A stretch of 64,000 bases of DNA from Kitasatospora sp. NBC_01246 (GCF_036226505.1 NZ_CP108484.1:8341501-8405500), one strand, 5' to 3'. Shown: positions 16,292 to 25,072, numbered from the stretch's first letter. Numbers and translations are program-made. Notes: generated by a model not told the origin, from the letters alone.

Positions 16292-16667
16292 CGTGTGCCC
16301 CCTCCGTCGGGACTCATGGCACCGCGTCGCACGGTCGGCGTCAAGTCTTTCGGCGGTGGCGCAGCCGGGTGGGCCCGCTCAGCTCCCGGCCTTGCGGGGG
16401 CCACACCAGCCAGTGGTGGCCACCATCGCCCAGGCGCGCGCCATCGGACGGCGACGTCCCCGGTACGCGAGCCGATGGCGTCGGCCCCGTAGAGCGCCCA
16501 CGCCATCGGGACGGCGGTGATCGCCGCAACGGTGAGTTGCGTCCGGTCCGTGGGAACAGAGCTCCCGGGTCGGCGGAGTTCACGGCGCCCGGCCGCGCGC
16601 ACCGGAGGCACCCGCGTGACGAACACCCGACGCCGAAGGGCCGGGTCGGTGCGGCCGTGGTCCCGGG
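16292..16667. other. 376-bp interval, possibly holding decayed coding sequence
   Basis: No supported gene. On the minus strand two overlapping frames each contain protein-like stretches (TVAAITAVPMAWALYGADA in one, GDGGHHWLVWPPQGREL in another), which could be a frameshifted small membrane-protein gene, but no start or family supports that. Confidence 0.35.
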
Positions 16668-17414
16668 TCAGGGCGCGGCGAGGAGGGCGGTCAGGCCGGA
16701 GGTGCCCCGGCGGGTGCCGTCGGACAGGATCACGAGGGCCTCGATGCCGCTGCGTCGCTCGGCCCAGTGCAGGGCGGCGGCTGGCCCCATGGCGAAGGCG
16801 GCCGTCGCCAACGCGTCGGTGAGCGCGATGTCCTGGCCGATCAGGGTGACCGATAGCGCGCCGTGCGGCGGGCGCCCGGTGTGTGGATCCAGGATGTGCT
16901 GGCCGCGTTCGGCCGTACCGGATCCGGCGACCGCGAGGCGGTCGCGCGCCTCGACGACGGCGGCCAGCCGGCCGGGGGCCGCCGGGTCGGCGATGCCGAC
17001 GCGCCACGAGCGGCCGGGCGCCGGGGCTCCGGCCGTCTGGACGTCTCCGCCACCGGTCAGGCTGTGGTGCGGGAACCCGGCAGCCGTGAGCAGGTGGGAG
17101 GCGCGTTCGATCGCCCAGCCCTTGACCCAGCCCGACGGGTCGAGGGAGCCGCCGGCCCGTACGGAGAAGTAGCCGGCGGTCTCCCGTGCCACGGCGGCGC
17201 AGTGGTCGAGGGCCTCGGTCACCAGCGGATCGCACTGGGCGAGGGTCAGTTCGCCGCGGGCGAGACGGCTGATCTGACTCAGTGGACGGTAGGTGGAGAA
17301 GAGCCGGTCGAGCCGGTGGAGTTCGGCGAGGGCCGGGGCGAGGTCGGCGGGCGCGGCGTCGCGGACGGCGAAGGAGAAGACCGTCCCCATGGCGTGCTCG
17401 GTGTGTCCGAGCAT
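16668..17414 (-). CDS. apbE: FAD:protein FMN transferase (ApbE family)
   Basis: A 248-residue flavin transferase that attaches FMN to a Thr/Ser of a partner protein. Landmarks: HAMGTVFSFAV at the start, the DPSGWVKGWAIERA segment (Mg/FAD site), SLTGGGDVQTAG, and the GQHILDPHTGRPP signature followed by ALTDALATAAFAMG. It lacks an obvious signal peptide or lipobox, so it is probably cytoplasmic, or the start is slightly different. It overlaps the FMN-binding gene by one base (TGATG at 17412-17416). The neighbouring FMN-binding protein, with SEGYRRSLQSAL, is the expected substrate. Confidence 0.92.
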   Translation of the reverse strand: MLGHTEHAMGTVFSFAVRDAAPADLAPALAELHRLDRLFSTYRPLSQISRLARGELTLAQCDPLVTEALDHCAAVARETAGYFSVRAGGSLDPSGWVKGWAIERASHLLTAAGFPHHSLTGGGDVQTAGAPAPGRSWRVGIADPAAPGRLAAVVEARDRLAVAGSGTAERGQHILDPHTGRPPHGALSVTLIGQDIALTDALATAAFAMGPAAALHWAERRSGIEALVILSDGTRRGTSGLTALLAAP

Positions 17415-17917
17415 CAGACGCCTGCCTGGTCGAGGGCGCTCTGCAACGACCGCCGGTAGCCCTCGCTGGTGTAGGTGGCGCCGGCGACGGCGTCGACGCG
17501 CGCGCTCTGCGCGGAGACGGCCTCCTGGTTGAGCCGGGGCAGCGCGAACTGGTTGATCTCCAGGTCGCGCCTGCTCTCCGACGGGTACCGCACCACCTCG
17601 GCCTTGGTGATCCGGCCGCCGCTGAGGGTGATCCGCACCTGGACCGGTCCGTAGCGGGTGTCGACGGCGTTGCCGGTGACGACCCGGGCGCCGGAAGCGT
17701 TACCCGCTCCTGCGGCGGCCGAGAGCGACGAATCCCCGGACGACGGCTCCCCGGACGACGACCCCCCGGGCGTCGCCGGGGCGGCGGACGCGGTGCCGCC
17801 CGGATCGGAACCGATGACGGGGGCGGCCCCGGGGGAGGCGGAGCCGTGCGGCTTGAGGGAGAGCAGCAGGACGACGCCGGCTGCGGTGACGGTGCTGGCC
17901 AGAACGGCGCGGCGCAT
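17414..17917 (-). CDS. Membrane-anchored FMN-binding protein
   Basis: A 167-residue protein with a short N-terminal membrane anchor or signal (RRAVLASTVTAAGVVLLLSL), a Ser/Gly/Pro-rich linker (about residues 25-70) and a C-terminal FMN-binding domain of about 85 residues (RYGPVQVRITLSGGRI to the end). The motif DAVAGATYTSEGYRRSL contains the Thr (in GATYTS) that ApbE flavinylates in this family. ATG at 17917 has GAAGGAG upstream. It is co-translated with ApbE and follows the ferric-reductase-like gene, so it probably passes electrons outside the membrane. Confidence 0.9.
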   Translation of the reverse strand: MRRAVLASTVTAAGVVLLLSLKPHGSASPGAAPVIGSDPGGTASAAPATPGGSSSGEPSSGDSSLSAAAGAGNASGARVVTGNAVDTRYGPVQVRITLSGGRITKAEVVRYPSESRRDLEINQFALPRLNQEAVSAQSARVDAVAGATYTSEGYRRSLQSALDQAGV

Positions 17918-17928
17918 GGCGGGCTCCT

Positions 17929-19323
17929 TCAGAGGTCGAACGACTCGTGGTGGATGCGGTGGGCGGGGACGCCGGCGGCACGCAGCTCGTGCGTGACCGC
18001 CCCGGTCATGGCCGCCGGCCCGCACAGGAACACGTCGTGCTGCGCCAGGCCCGGCACCAGCCGGCCGAGCGCGGCGGCGGAGAGCGGGTCGCCCGTCTCG
18101 TCGCGACGGCCGACGAGGTAGGACAGACGGGCCGAGCGCGTCCCGGCGATCCGCTCCAGTTCCCGCCGGAACAGCAGGTCCTCGCCGTCCCGGGCCCGGT
18201 AGAGCAGGGTCAGCTCACCGGGCCCGGCCGGCAGGGTCTCGAACAGGGTCCGCAGCGGGGTGATGCCGACGCCGCCGGCGATCAGGAGGACGCGCCGCTG
18301 GGTCCGCCGGCGGGCGGTGAAGGCCCCGTACGGGCCCTCGGCGCGCACCCGGGTCCCCGGGTGGAGGCCGGCGAGGGCGGCGCTGTGGCCGCCGAGTCCC
18401 TTGACGGTGAAGCGCAGGAACCGGTCGGTGGGCGGTGCGGAGAGCGAGTACGGGTTGGCGGCCCACCGCAACCCGGGGGCGAGGAACTGGAGCCGGAAGA
18501 ACTGGCCCGGTTCGGCGCGCAGTTCGCCCAGCCGCTCACCGGACAGGAAGACGGACACCACCCCGGGGCCCTCGGGACGGACCTCCGCGACGTGCAGCCG
18601 GTGGCGGCGGTCGCGGAGGAACGGGACGGCGAGCCGGTACCAGCCCAGCACGGCGAAGGTGCCGAGGTAGAGCACGTACCAGCCGGCGCGGGCGGGCCCC
18701 CGGCCGAGGTCGGCGCCGTTGGTGAGCTGGTGGGCGAAGCCGAGGGCGACCGCGAGATAGGTCGCCAGGTGCAGGTAGTACCAGGTCTCGTAACCCAGCC
18801 TGCGGCGGGCCACCCGGGCCGAGACGGCGCCGGTGCCGAGGAGGAGCAGCGTGGCCGCGGTGGCCTTGAGCATGTCCGGGTCGTGGAGCACCATCCGCAC
18901 GGTTTCGCGGAGGACGGCCCGGTGCGCGGTGAGCGCGGACCCCCAGACGACGGTGAGGACGTGGACGGTGACCAGACCGACCAGGTAGCGCCCGCCGATC
19001 GCGTGCCAGCGCGCCAGCCGGTCCGCGCCGACGTCCCGCTCCAGGGCGGGTATCCGGGCCATCAGCAGGAGCAGCACCGGCGCGGCGTACCCGGCGAGCA
19101 GGCCGGTGATCCGGCCCGCGCCGGTGAGCCACTGGTCGGCACCGGTCACCGCGTAGGTGTCCTGCCACCACAGGGCGAGCACGGTGCCCGCTCCGGTGGC
19201 CACGGCCGGCGGGACGAGCCGGGCGAGCAGCCACGGCGGGAGCACCGGCCGCTGCGAGGTGCGCTGGTGCCGACGGTGGCCGGCAGGCGCGGCGCGACGC
19301 GGTCGCTGGACTGCGGTACCCAT
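17929..19323 (-). CDS. Ferric-reductase-like membrane oxidoreductase with FAD/NAD(P) domain
   Basis: A 464-residue protein. The N-terminal half has about six membrane helices with heme-ligand His candidates (RWHAIGGRYLVGLVTVHVLT and YYLHLATYLAVALGFAHQL). The C-terminal 220 residues are a ferredoxin-NADP-reductase module: RAEPGQFFRLQFL and NPYSLSAPP for FAD, LLIAGGVGITPLRTLFE for NAD(P), and the terminal DVFLCGPAAMTGAV. It transfers electrons from cytoplasmic NAD(P)H across the membrane. ATG at 19323 has GAGAGGAA upstream. It leads a three-gene operon with the FMN-binding protein and ApbE, forming a membrane flavin electron-transfer unit. Confidence 0.92.
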   Translation of the reverse strand: MGTAVQRPRRAAPAGHRRHQRTSQRPVLPPWLLARLVPPAVATGAGTVLALWWQDTYAVTGADQWLTGAGRITGLLAGYAAPVLLLLMARIPALERDVGADRLARWHAIGGRYLVGLVTVHVLTVVWGSALTAHRAVLRETVRMVLHDPDMLKATAATLLLLGTGAVSARVARRRLGYETWYYLHLATYLAVALGFAHQLTNGADLGRGPARAGWYVLYLGTFAVLGWYRLAVPFLRDRRHRLHVAEVRPEGPGVVSVFLSGERLGELRAEPGQFFRLQFLAPGLRWAANPYSLSAPPTDRFLRFTVKGLGGHSAALAGLHPGTRVRAEGPYGAFTARRRTQRRVLLIAGGVGITPLRTLFETLPAGPGELTLLYRARDGEDLLFRRELERIAGTRSARLSYLVGRRDETGDPLSAAALGRLVPGLAQHDVFLCGPAAMTGAVTHELRAAGVPAHRIHHESFDL

Positions 19324-19423
19324 GGTCCTGTTCCTCTCTGCGCGGCTCCGACGTCCTGCGCGCGGCCCGGGCAGGGTGCGCGGACGACCGTGATCCGGAG
19401 ACCGGCCACCGTGTCAGCCGTAC

Positions 19424-19445
19424 CTCTCAGTTCCCTCTGAGTTCC
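19424..19445. promoter_or_regulatory. 11-bp direct repeat, candidate response-regulator site
   Basis: CTCTCAGTTCC (19424-19434) is followed at once by CTCTGAGTTCC (19435-19445), an 11-bp direct repeat with one mismatch. OmpR/PhoB-type regulators bind such 11-bp-spaced repeats. It lies in the intergenic region shared by the flavin operon and the two-component system. Confidence 0.55.
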
Positions 19446-19598
19446 GCCGCCACCGACCCTCCTGCAGAGAGTTCTGCCAGCTCAGGGCCATGATCGACGG
19501 TTTGCGGTCTCAGCGGATTCTCACCCTGGCACGGCACAATGGCGCGGAGAGCTACCGCACGCCCCCTGCGACCGGGAGCGCCGACCGGATTGGATGCC

Positions 19599-20309
19599 AT
19601 GCCCGTGCCCACCCCGCGTGTCCTGGTCGTCGACGACGAACCCGACCTGGTCGAGGTTCTGTGCGCCGCCCTGCGCCACGAGGGCTGGGAGTCGCGCGGG
19701 GCGGCCTCGGGGGAGGAGGCGGTGCTGGAGTGCCGCGGCTGGGAGCCCGACGCCGTCGTGCTGGACATGATGCTCCCCGGCCTGGACGGCATGGCGGTGC
19801 TGGCACGCATCCACGCCGAGCAGCCCCAGGTACGGGTGCTGTTCCTGACCGCCCGGGACGCCGTCGAGGACCGGATCGCCGGGATCGAAGCCGGCGGCGA
19901 CGACTACGTCACCAAGCCCTTCAGCCTGCAGGAGGTCGTGGTCAGGCTGCGGCGGCTGCTGCGGCGGGCCCAGGCGGCGGACACCTCCGCGGCCGCAGTG
20001 CCGGCGGGCGCCCTCGTGCTGGGTGACCTCGTCCTGGTGGAGCAGTCCAGGGAGGTGCTCCGGGGCGGCACCCCGGTCGAGCTGTCCCCGACCGAGTTCC
20101 AGCTGCTCCGCTACCTGATGCAGCACCCGCGCCAGGTGCTGAGCAAGGCCCAGATCCTGGATGCCGTCTGGTCCTACGACTTCGGCGGGCAGGCCCACGT
20201 CGTGGAGCTCTACATCAGCTACCTGCGCAAGAAGGTCGACGCGGGCCGGCCGGCGATGATCCACACCGTCCGGGGCGCCGGCTACCTGATCAAAGCACCC
20301 GTCGCGTGA
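19599..20309 (+). CDS. OmpR-family response regulator
   Basis: A 236-residue regulator: receiver domain (about 1-118; acidic pair DDE at 11-13, phosphoacceptor Asp in VLDMMLPGLDG near 54, Thr in FLTARD, Lys in VTKPFS) and a C-terminal winged-helix domain (about 135-232; ELSPTEFQLLRYLMQHP, recognition helix AHVVELYISYLRKKVD). The start ATG at 19599 precedes PRVLVVDDEPD directly; an ATG at 19539 is in frame but unsupported. The stop overlaps the kinase GTG (GTGA), so both are co-translated. The divergent flavin-reductase operon and the direct repeat suggest that this is its target. Confidence 0.93.
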   Translation: MPVPTPRVLVVDDEPDLVEVLCAALRHEGWESRGAASGEEAVLECRGWEPDAVVLDMMLPGLDGMAVLARIHAEQPQVRVLFLTARDAVEDRIAGIEAGGDDYVTKPFSLQEVVVRLRRLLRRAQAADTSAAAVPAGALVLGDLVLVEQSREVLRGGTPVELSPTEFQLLRYLMQHPRQVLSKAQILDAVWSYDFGGQAHVVELYISYLRKKVDAGRPAMIHTVRGAGYLIKAPVA

Positions 20310-20410
20310 AGGGCCGCTCGGTGAAGGGCCGGCTGGTGGACAGCCGCTCCGTGAAGGCCCGCTCGGTGAAGGGCCGCTCGGTGAAGAGCCGGCTGGTGGA
20401 CAGCCGCCTC
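20306..20410 (+). repeat. Seven tandem 15-nt units at the start of the kinase gene
   Basis: Seven consecutive 15-base units each begin with GTG and encode pentapeptides of the type V-K/D-G/S/A-R-S/L: VKGRS, VKGRL, VDSRS, VKARS, VKGRS, VKSRL, VDSRL. A higher-order period is visible, with the VKxRS-VKxRL-VDSRx triplet repeated. All units are in frame with the kinase. Confidence 0.9.
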
Positions 20411-21886
20411 GTGCCGCGCACCATCAGCAGCAGGCTGGTCGCAGGCCTGCTGGCCCTGCTGGCCGTCACCTTCGCCGGTGTCGGCCTCGCCGTCACCACC
20501 GCGCTCGACCACTACCTGGTGAACCAGCTCGACCAGCGCCTCGCCGACGCGGGCGGACGGTACGCCGCCAGCCTGGAACACGGCGGCGCCGGCCCGGGAC
20601 CACGCGGCGACACCCGCGCCCAGAGCCCCGGCACCTTCGGCGCCCGCCTGGTGAACGGCCAGGTCACCAACGCGGGCGTGGTCGACGGCGACGCCGACGA
20701 CGACGGGGTCGCCGAGGGCACCCTCCCGGCCGACACCGACGACACCGTCGCCCTCACCCAGCGGGACCGGCAGAACCTCGCCCGGCTCCCGGTGGGCGGA
20801 ACACCCGGCTCGGTGCGCCTCTCCGGCCTGGGCCCCTACCGCCTCCGCGCCGTCGCCGGGCGCGACGGCGACATCCTGATCACCGGCCTCCCCCTGCACC
20901 AGGTCCACGAGACCGAGAACCGCGTCGTCGCACTGGAGCTGGTCTCCTTCGCGATCGCCCTCGGCATCACCGGCGTGGCCGGCGCCCTCTGGGTGAGGCT
21001 CTCGCTGCGCCCGATGAACCGCATCGCCGACACCGCGGAACGGATCGGCGCCCTCCCGCTCGCGGAGGGCGAGGTCGTCCTCGACGACCGGGTACCGGGG
21101 GCGGACCCGAGGACCGAGACCGGCCGGGTCGCCCTCGCCTTCAACCGGATGCTGGGCCACGTCGAGCACTCCCTCGCCCAGCGCCACGCGTCCGAGAACC
21201 GGCTGCGCGCTTTCGCCGCCGACGCGGGCCACGAACTGCGGACGCCGCTCGCCACCATCCGGGGCCACGCCGAACTCGCCCTCGGTCACCCGGGAGGCAC
21301 CCCGGCCGAGGTGACGCACTCCCTGCGCCGCATCGATGCCGAGTCCGTCCGGATGGGAGCCATCGTCGAGGACCTGCTGCTGCTCGCCCGGCTCGACGCG
21401 GGGCGGCCGCTCGCCCGCGAGGAGGTCGACCTCACCCGCATCGCCCTCGACTGCACCCAGGACGCGCGGGTCGCGGCGCCCGGCCACCACTGGCGGCTCG
21501 AACTGCCGCCCGAGCCGGTCGTCGTGACGGGGGACGAGCACCGGCTGCGCCAGGTCGTCACGAACCTGCTCTCGAACGCCCACCGCCACACCCCCGACGG
21601 CACGACCGTCGTCCTGCGGGTCGAAGCCCGCCGCGTGATGGTCTCCGACGACGGCCCGGGGATCCCTCCCGAGCTCGCCCCGCACGTCTTCGAACGGTTC
21701 GTCCGGGGCGACAGCTCGCGCTCGCGCACGAGCGGCGGCACCGGGCTCGGCCTCGCGATCGTCGAGGCAGTCGCCACCGCCCACGGCGGCACGGTGACCC
21801 TGGCCCCGCGCCCGGGCGGCGGCACCGACGTCACGGTGACTCTCGGCTGCCCCGATGCCCGGGCGGCGGCACCGTCGTCACCATGA
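20306..21886 (+). CDS. Sensor histidine kinase (partner of the OmpR-type regulator)
   Basis: A 526-residue membrane kinase if GTG 20306 is used. Layout: repeated basic N-terminus (1-35), first membrane helix (VAGLLALLAVTFAGVGLAV, about 45-63), an extracytoplasmic sensor of about 145 residues with no recognised fold, second membrane helix (LVSFAIALGITGVAGALWV, about 210-230), HAMP, H-box FAADAGHELRTPL, N-box LRQVVTNLLSNAHRHTPDG, G1 VSDDGPGIP, F box and G2 GGTGLGLAIVEA. The GTG overlaps the regulator stop by GTGA. Because each upstream repeat unit starts with GTG, several alternative starts are possible. Confidence 0.92.
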   Translation: MKGRSVKGRLVDSRSVKARSVKGRSVKSRLVDSRLVPRTISSRLVAGLLALLAVTFAGVGLAVTTALDHYLVNQLDQRLADAGGRYAASLEHGGAGPGPRGDTRAQSPGTFGARLVNGQVTNAGVVDGDADDDGVAEGTLPADTDDTVALTQRDRQNLARLPVGGTPGSVRLSGLGPYRLRAVAGRDGDILITGLPLHQVHETENRVVALELVSFAIALGITGVAGALWVRLSLRPMNRIADTAERIGALPLAEGEVVLDDRVPGADPRTETGRVALAFNRMLGHVEHSLAQRHASENRLRAFAADAGHELRTPLATIRGHAELALGHPGGTPAEVTHSLRRIDAESVRMGAIVEDLLLLARLDAGRPLAREEVDLTRIALDCTQDARVAAPGHHWRLELPPEPVVVTGDEHRLRQVVTNLLSNAHRHTPDGTTVVLRVEARRVMVSDDGPGIPPELAPHVFERFVRGDSSRSRTSGGTGLGLAIVEAVATAHGGTVTLAPRPGGGTDVTVTLGCPDARAAAPSSP

Positions 21887-21891
21887 CTCCC

Positions 21892-21914
21892 GGCCGGCCG
21901 GCGCCCGGCCGGCC
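21892..21914. terminator. GC hairpin between convergent kinase and permease genes
   Basis: GGCCGGCCGG (21892-21901) pairs with CCGGCCGGCC (21905-21914). The arms are self-complementary as well, so other pairings are possible. It sits 5 bases after the kinase stop and before the permease stop. Confidence 0.5.
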
Positions 21915-21959
21915 CGCGCGTCACGGCCGTCGGTGCAGCAGTCGGCCACCGAGGCGTGC

Positions 21960-23225
21960 TCAGCCCCGGCGAAGCAGCCTGCGCGCGCCGTAGACGGTGG
22001 CGCCCAGCGCGAGCACGGCGGCGCCCCACAGCACCGAGGCGGCCGGCAGGGCGGCGGCCAGGACGAGGCAGCCCGCCGCGCCGACCACCGGCACGACCCG
22101 GGGTGGGCGTCCCTCCGCGGGCGTGAGGGTCCAGGCGCAGGCGTTGGCGACGGCGTAGTAGGCGAGTACGCCGAAGGAGGAGAAGCCGATCGCGCCGCGC
22201 ACGTCCGCGGTGGCCGCCAGGACGGCGACCACCGCGCCGACGGCCAGCTCCGCGCGGTGCGGCACGCCGAAACGCGGGTGGACGGCGGACAGCCGGTGCG
22301 GCAGGTGGTGGTCGCGGGCCATCGCCAGGGTGGTGCGCGAGACCCCGAGGATCAGTGCGAGCAGCGAGCCGAGCGCCGCCACGGCCGCACCCGCGCGCAC
22401 CACCGGGGCCAGGCCCGGGGCGCCGGCGGCCCGGACGGCGTCGACCAGCGGCGCCGCCGAGTGGGCCAGAGCGGCCGGGCCGAGTACGGCGAGGACGGCG
22501 AGCGCGACGAGGGCGTACACCACCAGGGTGATGCCGAGGGCGAGCGAGACCGCCCGGGGGATGGTCCGTCGCGGATCGCGCACCTCCTCCCCGAGCGTGG
22601 CGATCCTCGCGTACCCGGCGAACGCGAAGAACAGCAGGCCGCCCGCCTGCAGGACGCCGTGGAAGCCGGCGTCCGCGCCGACCGCCCAATGGCCGGCGTC
22701 GGCCGTCGAGCCGGTCAGGCAGGCGGTGACCACCGCGGCCAGCACGGCCAGGACGGCGGCGACGATTCCGCGTGTCAGCCAGGCGGCTTTCTGGACCCCG
22801 ACGTAGTTGACGGCGGTCAGCACCACCACTGCCGCGACCGCGACGGCGTGCGCCTGGGCGGGCCACACGTAGGAGCCCACGGTGAGTGCCATCGCCGCGC
22901 ACGAGGCCGTCTTGCCGACCACGAAGCCCCATCCGGCCAGGTAGCCCCAGAAGTCGCCGAGGCGCTCGCGGCCGTAGACGTAGGTGCCCCCGGACCTCGG
23001 GTAGCGCGCGGCCAGCCGGGCCGACGAGGTGGCGTTGCAGTACGCCACCACGGCCGCCAGGGCCAGCCCGACCAGCAGCCCGGAGCCGGCTGCCGAAGCG
23101 GCGGGCGCGAGCGCCGCGAAGACTCCCGCGCCGATCATCGACCCGAGCCCGATCACCACGGCGTCGAACAGGCCCAGATGCCGTCCCAACGCCCCCGGAG
23201 CGGCTGGTGACGCCGACGTGTTCAT
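21960..23225 (-). CDS. APC-superfamily amino-acid permease
   Basis: A 421-residue integral membrane transporter with about 12 hydrophobic helices. The first helix carries the substrate-binding hallmark GLGSMIGAGVFAAL, and the helix 2-3 region has ARYPRSGGTYVYGRERLGDFWGYLAGW divided by the usual loop; helix 6 region reads FFAFAGYARIATLGEEVRDPRRTIPRA in family-typical form. These place it in the APC/basic amino acid-polyamine type; the substrate is unknown. ATG at 23225 is chosen from GAAGGG 8 bases upstream. The open frame continues upstream only because it runs into the PEP-synthase remnant. Confidence 0.9.
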   Translation of the reverse strand: MNTSASPAAPGALGRHLGLFDAVVIGLGSMIGAGVFAALAPAASAAGSGLLVGLALAAVVAYCNATSSARLAARYPRSGGTYVYGRERLGDFWGYLAGWGFVVGKTASCAAMALTVGSYVWPAQAHAVAVAAVVVLTAVNYVGVQKAAWLTRGIVAAVLAVLAAVVTACLTGSTADAGHWAVGADAGFHGVLQAGGLLFFAFAGYARIATLGEEVRDPRRTIPRAVSLALGITLVVYALVALAVLAVLGPAALAHSAAPLVDAVRAAGAPGLAPVVRAGAAVAALGSLLALILGVSRTTLAMARDHHLPHRLSAVHPRFGVPHRAELAVGAVVAVLAATADVRGAIGFSSFGVLAYYAVANACAWTLTPAEGRPPRVVPVVGAAGCLVLAAALPAASVLWGAAVLALGATVYGARRLLRRG

Positions 23226-23411
23226 GGACTGCCCTTCGCGGATTCCGATGTCGGCGCACGATACGCGAACGAGGTGGCGGGTACCTGAACGGGCCCGCCG
23301 GCCGGCTGCGGCGGTCCTCGGTAGTCTCGGCCGGATCCTTCGGGAGCCGGGGCCGCGCCGGTCCGGGTGTCCGGCGCGGCGGCGGTCTACGGCACAGCGG
23401 GCAGCGTGACA

Positions 23412-23705
23412 CCGGCCGCTGACCACCGTCACGTCCGGTCCCCAGGCGGCGCCCAGCACCATCACCCCGGGGAAACCGGTGTCGGTATCGGGGGCGAACG
23501 CCATCCCGGCTCCCGCGAGGTCGGGGCGGACCGTCGGCTGGGCGCCGGCCGACAGTGCCAGGAAGGGGCGGTCGACGCCCATCCGCTCGCGCGGAAGTCG
23601 ATCGCCTGGTCCGTGAACAGCGACGCGAGGCAGCGCCGGCAGGCGTCGATCACCGCGTCCGCGCCCCGCACATCGAGAGACGTCTCCCGCTGGCCCGCAG
23701 CCGAC
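23412..23705 (-). pseudogene. ppsA: Fragment of phosphoenolpyruvate synthase (pyruvate, water dikinase) with a frameshift
   Basis: Two frames together carry a PpsA N-terminal-domain segment. The first (23705 down to about 23580) reads AAGQRETSLDVRGADAVIDA then CRRCLASLFTDQAIDFR. The second (about 23580 to 23412) reads DRPFLALSAGAQ then VRPDLAGAGMAFAPDTDTGF and VMVLGAAWG, the ATP-grasp segment of the same family. The frame changes near 23580 and both ends of the enzyme are missing; only about 100 of 800 or so residues remain. The fragment begins right after the flavodoxin stop. It is a decayed deletion product. Confidence 0.75.
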
Positions 23706-24239
23706 TCAGACCAGCCCGGCACCCCAGACCCGTGCCCGCTCGATCCCGCCCTGCCGCAGGGGACCGTCGGTCTCCTCGACGACGAAGCCCTCGGGGTCGG
23801 TGACGACGTCGTAGCGGTGGCGGGCGAGCCGTTGGGCGATGCCGTCCGCGGCTCCGCCGCTCATCCGCGTGTCGGCGCGGGTGTCGAAGGCCGCGGCGTG
23901 AGTGCCGGGTTCGGTCTTGGGGAGCGAGTGGAACCAGGAGCGCAGACCCGGACCCCCGGCGGTCTCGTGCGCCTCGTGGGCGGCGTCCTCGTGGCCCTCC
24001 TTCTTCGCCTCGGCCATGGCGGCCATCCGGCGGCTGACGCCGGAGGACATCCCGTGCATGTGGGTGGGGCCGCCGACGACCAGCAGGTCCGCCGTGCGGG
24101 TCACCTCGGCGTCGGCCCGCGACACCGGGAGGCAGTCGACGGATGCCTCCGGGTCGGCCCGGTGAACGCCCTCGGTGATGGCTTCGGCGATCTCGCGGGT
24201 GTTGCCGTACATGCTCTCGTACACGACGACCGTGCGCAT
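23706..24239 (-). CDS. Flavodoxin-family protein
   Basis: A 177-residue flavodoxin-like protein. The FMN phosphate loop is VVYESMYGNTREIAEAI at residues 5-21, in the expected S/T-x-(Y)-G-N-T form, and VVGGPTHMHGMS is the second FMN loop. The middle (about 80-110) has a His/Glu/Ala-rich insertion. It could carry electrons or resemble protoporphyrinogen-oxidase-type flavodoxins. ATG at 24239 has GAGAGGTGAG upstream; an in-frame GTG at 24248 would overlap that site. Its own downstream neighbour is the PpsA fragment, and the two touch at 23705/23706. Confidence 0.88.
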   Translation of the reverse strand: MRTVVVYESMYGNTREIAEAITEGVHRADPEASVDCLPVSRADAEVTRTADLLVVGGPTHMHGMSSGVSRRMAAMAEAKKEGHEDAAHEAHETAGGPGLRSWFHSLPKTEPGTHAAAFDTRADTRMSGGAADGIAQRLARHRYDVVTDPEGFVVEETDGPLRQGGIERARVWGAGLV

Positions 24240-24334
24240 CGTTCTCACCTCTCGGCACCAGCCTGCGTCGTCACCCGGGCTGTCAGCGGGGGCCGTTCGG
24301 CCCCGATGGGCGAGCCGGACGGCCTTCCGCGGGT

Positions 24335-25072
24335 TCAGCCGTAGGAGACGACCGCGACCGGGCAGTGGACGTGGTGGATCGCGGCGTGCGCCACCGGCCC
24401 GAGGTGCGCACCGAGCGTCGCGCGCCTGACCCGGCGGCCGACCACGAGGAGCCCGGCATCCGCGGCGGCCTCGACGAGGCCGACCGCCGCGTGGCCGCGG
24501 ACCAGGTCCGTCGCGACGGTCACCGTGGGGAAGCGGGAACGCCAGGGACCCAGCACGTCCGAGAGCTGCTGCCGCTCGGAGGCCGACAGTTCCGCGTCCA
24601 TGGCACCGATGGCGGCGAACGCCATGTACTCGCTGCCGGCGGGAGGGTCCCAGGTGTGGACGACCCGAAGCGGCACGGAACGCAGCCGGGCCGCTTCGAA
24701 GGCGAAGGCGATCACGTCGTCGCAGGGCCGGCGGAGATCCAGGCCCAGGAGGACCTCGCCGTCCGCCGCCGCGTCGTCGGCGGCGTCTTGCGCCTGAGCC
24801 GGCTTCCCGTCGGCTTCCTCCGCCCGGACCAGGACCACCGGGCAGGCCGCCCTGCGCAGGACCTCCTGGCTCACCGAACCGACGAGGAAGCCCCGCAGGG
24901 TGCTCAGGCCCCGTGAGCCGAGCACCAGCATGGTGGCGCCCCGGCCGGCCGCCTCCAGGGCCTCCGCCGGGTCCTCGGGGACGTGGGCCGAGGTGACCTC
25001 GGCGCCGGAGGCGAGGACGGCCCGGAGCTCCGCCTCCTTGGCGGCCAGCCGCTGTCGGCTACAGGCGATCGC
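24335..25072 (-). pseudogene. 5'-truncated tandem universal stress protein (UspA) gene
   Basis: The translated product has a complete second USP domain (EVLLGLDLRRPCDDVIAFAFEAA to the stop, with GLLVVGRRVRRATLGAHLG then HHVHCPVAVV as the ATP-binding loop) and only the C-terminal two thirds of a first USP domain (RQRLAAKEAELRAVLASG, then MLVLGSRGLSTLRGFLVGSVS and CPVVLVR). The first 50-60 residues, with the start and the first ATP-binding strand, are missing. Sequence similarity stops near 25070, where an ABC ATPase begins on the other strand. The frame is open through the junction and an ATG at 25096 could still express a hybrid of 253 residues, so partial function is not excluded. Confidence 0.7.

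Noticed and set aside
20306..20410. CRISPR-like repeat array
   Set aside because: The units are contiguous 15-mers without spacers and translate in frame with the kinase; they are a coding tandem repeat.
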